Assembly: GCA_029264075.1 (NCBI GenBank) | Contig: JARICQ010000123.1 | Location: forward strand, 1-10,545 | Length of the DNA stretch: 10,545 nt | Reading direction: 5' to 3' | Source: Tissierellaceae bacterium | GTDB lineage: Bacteria > Bacillota > Clostridia > Tissierellales > Tissierellaceae | Shown: one piece after another, positions 5,700 through 10,545 of the stretch | How the letters are laid out: the number at the start of each line of letters is the position of its first letter | Position numbering within the stretch: position 1 is the stretch's first letter | Notes under the pieces: generated by a model | Seen by the model: the letters and a program-made list of their open reading frames with translations, nothing else | Databases searched by the model: none | Told to the model about the DNA's origin: nothing | Program-made: the position numbers and the translations under genes

Positions 5700-7136
5700 C
5701 TATAGGATATGTTCTAATATTGGAGTTATCTTAGATAAGATTGCCACACTTATCCTCTTCAATCTAGAAGTTTTTCCCTTCTCCACACCATCATCTTCTA
5801 TATAGGAATAGTCATCAGCAAGCTCCAAGCTCTTATCTAAGTCCAATTGAACATTTCTCTTCAGCTTTTCTGCAAAATCTTCACTAAATATAACTATCAT
5901 TGTTTCACTATTGATATAGCTACTTCTTGCATCTAAATTAAATGATCCTATAGCACTTATATGATCATCAAAGATATAGGTCTTAGCATGTAAGGATCCT
6001 TCACCCTGATACTCATAGATACTTACACCATTGTCTATCATTTCCTCTCTGTAGTTGGAGTAGGCAGATATACTCAAATGATTTGGACTTGAGTAATAGG
6101 AGTTTGTTAGCATTGTTGTCTTTTCTAAATCAATATCATATTGATTGTAGATAGCTTCAATCCTTCTAGTAGGTATTATATAAGGACTCTGCATAAATAT
6201 AGACTCTTCTGCTTGTGAAGATAAAAACAATATCTCTCTCAAGCACCAAGGATCTTGATTGATCTTCCCTACAGGATTGTGGACAAATTCTATATTTTCA
6301 ACAGGCATTGTTAGATTGTACCAGTCTTTTTTATAAGTTTCTTCTTTGAAGTTATCCTTTATTTCTCCATACTTAACTTTTAAGTTTTCACACGCTAGAT
6401 CGCTCTTGGTTTTCTCTCTAGAATTTAGCTTCTTTTTAAAGGACTTTGAATATTGGTAGTTCCATGTATCATTGTAGTAGCTTTTCATATCCTCTAAGAC
6501 ACTGTAATAGTCACCTTCCGACTGATCTTTAAATATAAGAACATCCCTATCCTTGGAAAAGGTTTTCCACTTAACACCATCCATATAATAATTGTCGGCA
6601 ATGTTTCGACCTCCGATTAGGGCTAAATTGTCATCGATTAGGATCATCTTGTCATGTAATCTTTTGTTCCAATTAAATGGAAACAATGGATTTACCGGGT
6701 CATAGAATTTAAAATCTATATTTTCATGTGAGTCCAATCCATATATTAAGTCTTTGAATTCTCCAGTTAGAGAAGCTAAAAAAGATAAACTATCTAATAG
6801 AACTCTTACCTCTACACCCCTATCTGCTGCTTCCAAGACGCCTCCAAGCATCATTTGTCCGACTTCACCATCTCTAAAAGTGAAATAAGAAATATCTATG
6901 CTCTCTTTGGCACCCTCAATCAGCTCTTTTCTAAAACTTACACCGTCTTCTGGTGATTCTATCAATTGAACCCTATCTTTATTTTTTCTCTCTTCAGTTC
7001 CTATTTTTGCTGAGAAAGGCTCTAGTCTTTCTCTTGCATTAGGGTTTTTAAAAGCATATATTATCACTGTAGATATAAAGGCATATATCAAATATACTAT
7101 TAATATAACTACAAACACTCTTATGATTTTTCTCAT
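5700..7136 (-). CDS. Membrane-anchored phospholipase D family protein, ClsC (YmdC)-like cardiolipin synthase
   Basis: A 478-residue protein with one N-terminal membrane helix (about 3-28) and two HKD motifs: H161-x-K163-x4-D168 followed by GGRN (175-178), and H383-x-K385-x4-D390 followed by GSFNLD (397-402). Spacing, length and the LLEAADRGV-like segment (about 99-110) resemble E. coli ClsC (YmdC), which joins phosphatidyl groups to make cardiolipin; a general phosphatidyltransferase is the safe call. The catalytic part probably faces outside, since the positive end MRK precedes the helix. I prefer ATG 7136 because AGAGAGGA lies 7 nt upstream. In-frame ATGs at 7157 and 7175 lack a Shine-Dalgarno, and the latter lies upstream of the predicted transcription start near 7159. 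The gene stands alone. Confidence 0.88.
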   Translation of the reverse strand: MRKIIRVFVVILIVYLIYAFISTVIIYAFKNPNARERLEPFSAKIGTEERKNKDRVQLIESPEDGVSFRKELIEGAKESIDISYFTFRDGEVGQMMLGGVLEAADRGVEVRVLLDSLSFLASLTGEFKDLIYGLDSHENIDFKFYDPVNPLFPFNWNKRLHDKMILIDDNLALIGGRNIADNYYMDGVKWKTFSKDRDVLIFKDQSEGDYYSVLEDMKSYYNDTWNYQYSKSFKKKLNSREKTKSDLACENLKVKYGEIKDNFKEETYKKDWYNLTMPVENIEFVHNPVGKINQDPWCLREILFLSSQAEESIFMQSPYIIPTRRIEAIYNQYDIDLEKTTMLTNSYYSSPNHLSISAYSNYREEMIDNGVSIYEYQGEGSLHAKTYIFDDHISAIGSFNLDARSSYINSETMIVIFSEDFAEKLKRNVQLDLDKSLELADDYSYIEDDGVEKGKTSRLKRISVAILSKITPILEHIL

Positions 7137-7165
7137 TTTATAATCCTCTCTATCCATTTGTTTAA

Positions 7166-7194
7166 AGCATATCATGAATAAATATAAGGGTCAA
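7166..7194 (-). promoter_or_regulatory. Promoter of the phospholipase D gene
   Basis: On the minus strand, TTGACC (7194-7189), a 17-bp spacer and TATGCT (7171-7166) form a good sigma-A promoter, with TG one base before the -10 (TGATATGCT). Predicted start is near 7159, about 23 nt before the chosen ATG at 7136. Confidence 0.6.
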
Positions 7195-7313
7195 AGTGAT
7201 CCAGTCGCGTATCTGATGCTTCTATATTGAGAAAATAGATGCAAATTAATTATAAGAAAATAATAATAATTGTAGTCAATATCGAGATAAGCAATATTTT
7301 AGAGATTAAAGGG

Positions 7314-7319
7314 TATAAT
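7314..7319 (+). promoter_or_regulatory. -10 box of the alcohol dehydrogenase operon
   Basis: A perfect TATAAT within TTAAAGGGTATAATA (7306-7320). The 17-bp-spaced hexamer GCAATA is not a convincing -35. Predicted start is near 7326, about 32 nt before the ATG. The element is 14/15 identical to the one before the PNPOx-like operon. Confidence 0.5.
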
Positions 7320-7357
7320 AGTATAGTAAACTAAAAACAATAATAGGAGCTGGTTTG

Positions 7358-8527
7358 ATGAAAAATTTTAATTATAATATTCCTACTCAGATTTTCTTTG
7401 GAGAAGGAAAAATTGAAGTTCTAGGAAAAGAAATAAAGAAGTACGGATCTAGAGTATTGCTTGCCTATGGTGGAGGAAGTATCAAAAAGAATGGAATATA
7501 TGATGATGTTGTTAAAGAGTTAAAAGAGAACGATGTAGAGTATTTTGAACTTTCAGGAATAGAGCCAAACCCTAGAGTAGAGTCAGTTGAAAAGGGTGTA
7601 GAGATATCTAGAGAAAATGATATTGATTTTATTTTAGCAGTTGGTGGAGGAAGCACTATAGATTGTGCAAAGGCAATAGCTGCTGCCTTCTACTATGATG
7701 GAAACCCATGGGACCTAGTAATAGGAAAGGCTGAGATAGGAAAAGTCCTTCCATTAGCTTCTGTGCTTACCCTAGCTGCTACAGGTTCAGAAATGGATGC
7801 AGGGGCTGTAATATCTAATCTAGAAACAAATCAAAAGTATGGATTTGGACATCCGGACTTTTTCCCTAAATTTTCAATATTAGATCCAAGCTATACTTAT
7901 ACTGTAGGTGAGTATCAAACAGCATCTGGAGTTGCCGATATAATGAGTCATACATTCGAATCATACTTTAGCAATGAAAAAGGAGCGTATATACAAGACA
8001 AGATTGCAGAGGGAATACTTGATACCTGTATAAAATATGGCCCCTTGGCATTGAAAGAGCCAGATAATTATGAGGCGAGAGCAAACCTTATGTGGGCTTC
8101 TTCACTAGCAATCAATGGACTGATTGGCTATGGCAAAGATTCTGTGTGGAGTGTTCATCCGCTAGAGCATGAACTTTCAGCTTATTATGATATAACTCAT
8201 GGGGTAGGACTTGCAATCCTTACACCTCATTGGATGGAGCATGTATTGAATGAAGATAATTTATATAAATTTGTAGAGTACGGGGTAAATGTTTGGAAAA
8301 TAGACAGCGGATTAAGTGATCTTGAGATTGCTAAACTAGCAATTGAAAAGACAGCAGAGTTTTTCCACAATTTAGGGATTCCAATGACCTTAAAAGAAGT
8401 AGGAATTAATGAAGAAAAGCTAGAAATAATGGCAAAGGCTGTAACTGATCACAATGAAGGTTTCGTAGGTAATTTCAAAAGCCTAAACTATGATGATGTT
8501 TTAGAAATATTTAAAAGTTCACTCTAA
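7358..8527 (+). CDS. Iron-containing alcohol dehydrogenase, butanol dehydrogenase type
   Basis: A 389-residue group III alcohol dehydrogenase that reduces aldehydes such as butyraldehyde or acetaldehyde to alcohols with NAD(P)H in the cytosol. Visible are the Rossmann-like YGGGSIKKNG (37-46), VGGGSTID (95-102) for the cofactor, and the metal ligands D194, H198 (GVADIMSHTFESY), H267 (SVHPLEHELS) and H281 (DITHGVGLAI). Length and sequence fit the clostridial BdhA/BdhB and E. coli YqhD group, for which NADPH is common. ATG 7358 has AGGAG 8 nt upstream; a TTG immediately before it would leave only 5 nt. It heads a two-gene unit: the PfkB-fold gene starts 21 bp downstream. Confidence 0.93.
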   Translation: MKNFNYNIPTQIFFGEGKIEVLGKEIKKYGSRVLLAYGGGSIKKNGIYDDVVKELKENDVEYFELSGIEPNPRVESVEKGVEISRENDIDFILAVGGGSTIDCAKAIAAAFYYDGNPWDLVIGKAEIGKVLPLASVLTLAATGSEMDAGAVISNLETNQKYGFGHPDFFPKFSILDPSYTYTVGEYQTASGVADIMSHTFESYFSNEKGAYIQDKIAEGILDTCIKYGPLALKEPDNYEARANLMWASSLAINGLIGYGKDSVWSVHPLEHELSAYYDITHGVGLAILTPHWMEHVLNEDNLYKFVEYGVNVWKIDSGLSDLEIAKLAIEKTAEFFHNLGIPMTLKEVGINEEKLEIMAKAVTDHNEGFVGNFKSLNYDDVLEIFKSSL

Positions 8528-8548
8528 CAAATCCTGGAGGTGTAAGGG

Positions 8549-9481
8549 ATGATATTAAATTTAGACTTAAATCCATATATAAATAAAATATCTAATGTAG
8601 ATAAAATAAATCTAGGGGTAGATCTTAAATCTAATTCTTCTGATTACACACCAGGAGGAAACATAGTGATTTCAAGACTCTTATCTGCCTTTGGTGAAGA
8701 TTCTATCGTGACAGGTTTTCTTGGAGGATTAAATGGGGAAAGATACCATACCATGCTTTTAAATGAAGGATTAGTCCACGATTTCGTACAAATTCAAGAT
8801 GAGACTAAGGTTAAAGTCCATATGAGGGATTTAGAAGACAATTATATAAAGCTAATAGATGAAGAACCAAAAATTACAAGAGAAGATCTTAAAAAAATCT
8901 TAAATCTGTACAAAGGCTTAATTGGAAATTCAGAAATAATTTGTGGGTCTAGTGATATCTTGCCATTGGGGCTTACTGATACAATATATTTTCAGCTTGT
9001 ATCAATTGCCAATCAAAATAGAAAAAGATTTATTCTTGCTGCTAGAGGTGAAGAGTTAAGGAAGGGTATAGAGGCAGGTCCATATATGGTAATCATCGAT
9101 AAGGCCATGCTTGAAGATTTGACCAATCTCTACCTTGAAGATGAAAGTGAAATAATAAAGGCATCAAATTACATTCTCCACAGGGATGTAGAATTCCTTG
9201 TAATATGTCTTCCAAATTTTGAACTAATGATTTTAGGTCAAGAGATAGGATTTAGAATGACTAGCAATATTGAAGTAGATGATTATTTAGAAAATGATCT
9301 AAGAAGAATTTCAGCTGGATTTGCCCTTGGTATAAGCAGGAATTATGATTTAGATATGACTTTAAGGCTTGCCTACGCTTTTAATAGATATGATACTGAT
9401 GATAATAGAAACCATATAGATTTGGCTGAGATAAAGAAAATTATGGGGGAAGTAGAGATAATTCAGATCAATTACATTTAA
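8549..9481 (+). CDS. PfkB-fold protein resembling 1-phosphofructokinase, probably catalytically inactive
   Basis: A 310-residue protein, the normal length of FruK/LacC-type sugar-phosphate kinases. It begins MILNLDLNPYINK, keeps the TPGGN substrate loop in altered form (34-38; FruK has GGKGxN), then AFGEDSIVTGFLGGLNG (47-63) and a CGSSDILPLG segment (132-141) like the family's SGSLPxG. The C-terminal half has lost the usual kinase signatures. Where GAGD, with its catalytic Asp, should precede 'AGF' the chain reads NDLRRISAGF (249-258), and the nucleotide-binding GAxG is replaced by CLPNFELMIL (220-229). The frame is intact, so a pseudokinase with a regulatory or binding role is more likely than a dead gene. 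GGAGGTG precedes the ATG by 6 nt. Co-transcription with the alcohol dehydrogenase is likely. Confidence 0.78.
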   Translation: MILNLDLNPYINKISNVDKINLGVDLKSNSSDYTPGGNIVISRLLSAFGEDSIVTGFLGGLNGERYHTMLLNEGLVHDFVQIQDETKVKVHMRDLEDNYIKLIDEEPKITREDLKKILNLYKGLIGNSEIICGSSDILPLGLTDTIYFQLVSIANQNRKRFILAARGEELRKGIEAGPYMVIIDKAMLEDLTNLYLEDESEIIKASNYILHRDVEFLVICLPNFELMILGQEIGFRMTSNIEVDDYLENDLRRISAGFALGISRNYDLDMTLRLAYAFNRYDTDDNRNHIDLAEIKKIMGEVEIIQINYI

Positions 9482-9526
9482 AAAGCCTAGTAATTTTAGT
9501 GTAAATCTAAAATTACTAGGCTTTTT
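9480..9526 (+). terminator. Terminator with perfect 20-bp stem overlapping a stop codon
   Basis: The arms 9480-9499 and 9507-9526 are perfectly complementary over 20 bp around a 7-nt loop (9500-9506), and the second arm ends in TTTTT. The first arm includes the last two bases of the TAA stop of the PfkB-fold gene. It is symmetric and could work in both directions, but no minus-strand gene approaches it. Confidence 0.92.
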
Positions 9527-9548
9527 AACATAATTGCCATTAAAAGAG

Positions 9549-9577
9549 TTGAGAAAATTAGATAATAAACATATAAT
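9549..9577 (+). promoter_or_regulatory. Promoter of the metallophosphoesterase-eutH unit
   Basis: TTGAGA (9549-9554), a 17-bp spacer and a perfect TATAAT (9572-9577) form the best sigma-A promoter in the window. The predicted start near 9584 gives a leader of about 84 nt before the TTG at 9668. Confidence 0.75.
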
Positions 9578-9594
9578 GGTAGGGGTAAAGAAAT

Positions 9595-9645
9595 ATGTAT
9601 GATAAACAAGCAATAACTATTCAAAAAATAAGTCAAGAAAAATAA
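9595..9645 (+). CDS. Possible 16-codon leader ORF
   Basis: An ATG-to-TAA frame encoding MYDKQAITIQKISQEK lies between the promoter and the phosphoesterase start, with AGGGGT 8 nt before the ATG. The predicted transcript begins around 9584, within or right at that Shine-Dalgarno, so efficient initiation is doubtful. It has no run of one amino acid and no visible attenuator hairpin after it. Chance is a real possibility in such AT-rich DNA. Confidence 0.2.
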   Translation: MYDKQAITIQKISQEK

Positions 9646-9667
9646 AATTAGTAATCGAGGTGACAAT

Positions 9668-10351
9668 TTGATATATTCAATTGCCGATCTTCATTTTGAC
9701 AATACTGGAGATAAATCCATGGATATATTTGGAGAAAATTGGCAAAACCATGAAGAAAAAATAATAGAGAATTGGAAAAAACTTGTCAAGGATGACGATT
9801 TGGTATTGATTCCTGGAGATATTTCATGGGCACTGAAAGCCCAAGGAGCCTATGCTGATTTAAAGAAAATAGAAGATCTACCTGGAAAAAAAGTGATGTC
9901 CAAGGGAAATCATGACTATTGGTGGCAGAGCTTAAATAAAATAAATCAGTTTGGATTCAAGACAATAGAATTACTTCAAAACAATAGCTTTATATATAAT
10001 GATGTTGGAATAGTAGGAACCAGGGGATGGAGTCCTATTGATAGAATCTTAGAAGATAATCATGACAAGAAGATATATAGAAGAGAGTTAAATAGACTTA
10101 AATTATCACTAGAATCACTAGCATATAAGCCGAGCAAGATAATTGCAATGATCCACTATCCACCATTTAATTCGGATTTAACTCCCAACGAATTTGTAGA
10201 TATGATGAAAGAGTATGGAGTTGATATTTGCCTATATGGGCACCTTCATGCTGAAGGACATAGGTATGCTGTAGAAGGCAAGATAGAAGATATAGAATTT
10301 CACTTGGTTTCAAGTGATTATATAGATTTCAAACCAAAAAAAATCTTATAG
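9668..10351 (+). CDS. Calcineurin-like metallophosphoesterase
   Basis: A 227-residue cytosolic metallophosphoesterase with the full set of metal-binding motifs: D7-x-H9, GD (50-51), GNHD (80-83), H163 in MIHYPP, and GHLH (191-194). These bind two divalent metals and hydrolyse phosphomono- or diesters; the substrate is not predictable. Family members of this short type, with PGDISWA and KGNHDYWW, are common in Clostridia and annotated only as phosphoesterase. The start is TTG at 9668, since GAGGTGA ends 4 nt before it and D7-x-H9 sits at the expected place; the next in-frame ATGs would remove the first metal motif. EutH begins 33 bp downstream with no terminator between, so they are likely co-transcribed. 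Confidence 0.9.
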   Translation: MIYSIADLHFDNTGDKSMDIFGENWQNHEEKIIENWKKLVKDDDLVLIPGDISWALKAQGAYADLKKIEDLPGKKVMSKGNHDYWWQSLNKINQFGFKTIELLQNNSFIYNDVGIVGTRGWSPIDRILEDNHDKKIYRRELNRLKLSLESLAYKPSKIIAMIHYPPFNSDLTPNEFVDMMKEYGVDICLYGHLHAEGHRYAVEGKIEDIEFHLVSSDYIDFKPKKIL

Positions 10352-10384
10352 CAGATCAATTCAATTACAATTCGAGGTGTATTT

Positions 10385-10545
10385 ATGATTTATATAATGG
10401 CATTTTTTTCAGTTCTAGCAGGTATAGACAAAATATTAAATAACAGATTTGGACTTGGGGAAAAATTCGATGAAGGATTTAAGTCTTTAGGTGGACTTGG
10501 GCTTACTGTAATTGGTATATACAGTATATCTCCTGTCATAGCTCA
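10385..10545 (+). CDS. eutH: N-terminal part of EutH, ethanolamine permease (cut by window edge)
   Basis: The first 53 codons are present. They encode MIYIMAFFSVLAGIDKIL, then FGLGEKFDEGFKSLGGLGLT and a second hydrophobic helix ending SPVIA. This matches the start of EutH, with its first membrane helix, the conserved 'LGEKFEEGF' cytoplasmic segment and the second helix. EutH is a polytopic membrane protein proposed to import ethanolamine. The N-terminus is a few residues shorter than the enterobacterial form. GAGGTG lies 5 nt upstream of the ATG. No other eut gene is in the window; the preceding gene is a phosphoesterase. Confidence 0.85.
   Translation, partial: MIYIMAFFSVLAGIDKILNNRFGLGEKFDEGFKSLGGLGLTVIGIYSISPVIA

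Noticed and set aside
7137..7175. Longer N-terminus for the phospholipase D protein (ATG at 7175 or 7157)
   Set aside because: Neither ATG has a Shine-Dalgarno, the predicted promoter puts the transcript start near 7159, and ATG 7136 has a good site and begins right before the membrane helix.

Overview
The window comes from an AT-rich, low-GC Gram-positive anaerobe. The purine-rich Shine-Dalgarno sites, GTG and TTG starts, butanol-dehydrogenase-type alcohol dehydrogenase and EutH all fit Clostridia or Tissierellia. No gene names the genus, so this is an inference from style and content. I see no mobile element, CRISPR array, tRNA or rRNA.

Layout. At the left edge, on the minus strand, is the first 24 codons of a gene that is possibly DUF362-like. 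Upstream of it lies about 270 bp without a gene, holding a strong terminator hairpin and a compact structured segment that may be a small RNA or cis-regulatory leader. Next is a minus-strand pair: a pyridoxamine-phosphate-oxidase-like flavin protein followed by a DIP1984/septicolysin-family protein. Divergent from these is a cytoplasmic GH13 alpha-amylase. A three-gene metal cassette follows (3087-5560): a 97-residue protein resembling a reduced RIC/ScdA hemerythrin domain, a P1B-type metal ATPase with an unusual CPG membrane motif, and a small CPSC metal-binding protein. It ends at a strong bidirectional terminator. Converging on that terminator is a membrane-anchored ClsC-like phospholipase D protein. 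The right third holds an iron-type alcohol dehydrogenase co-directional with a PfkB-fold protein that has lost its catalytic motifs, a perfect terminator hairpin, then a calcineurin-like metallophosphoesterase followed closely by the start of eutH, cut by the window edge.

Most interesting region. The metal cassette is preceded by a perfect 16-bp palindrome whose half-sites (TTGAC-N4-GTCAA) have CRP/FNR geometry. Its centre falls at exactly -41.5 relative to the start site predicted from an extended -10 box. A redox- or NO-responsive regulator controlling a metal ATPase, a metallochaperone-like protein and a relic of the iron-sulfur repair (RIC) fold would be a coherent unit. It could be related to, but is not shown to be, the P1B-6 ATPase 'ferrosome' (Fez) iron-storage systems.

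Other points of interest are the probable pseudokinase beside the alcohol dehydrogenase, the possible terminator/antiterminator RNA near the left edge, and a eutH with no other eut gene in view.
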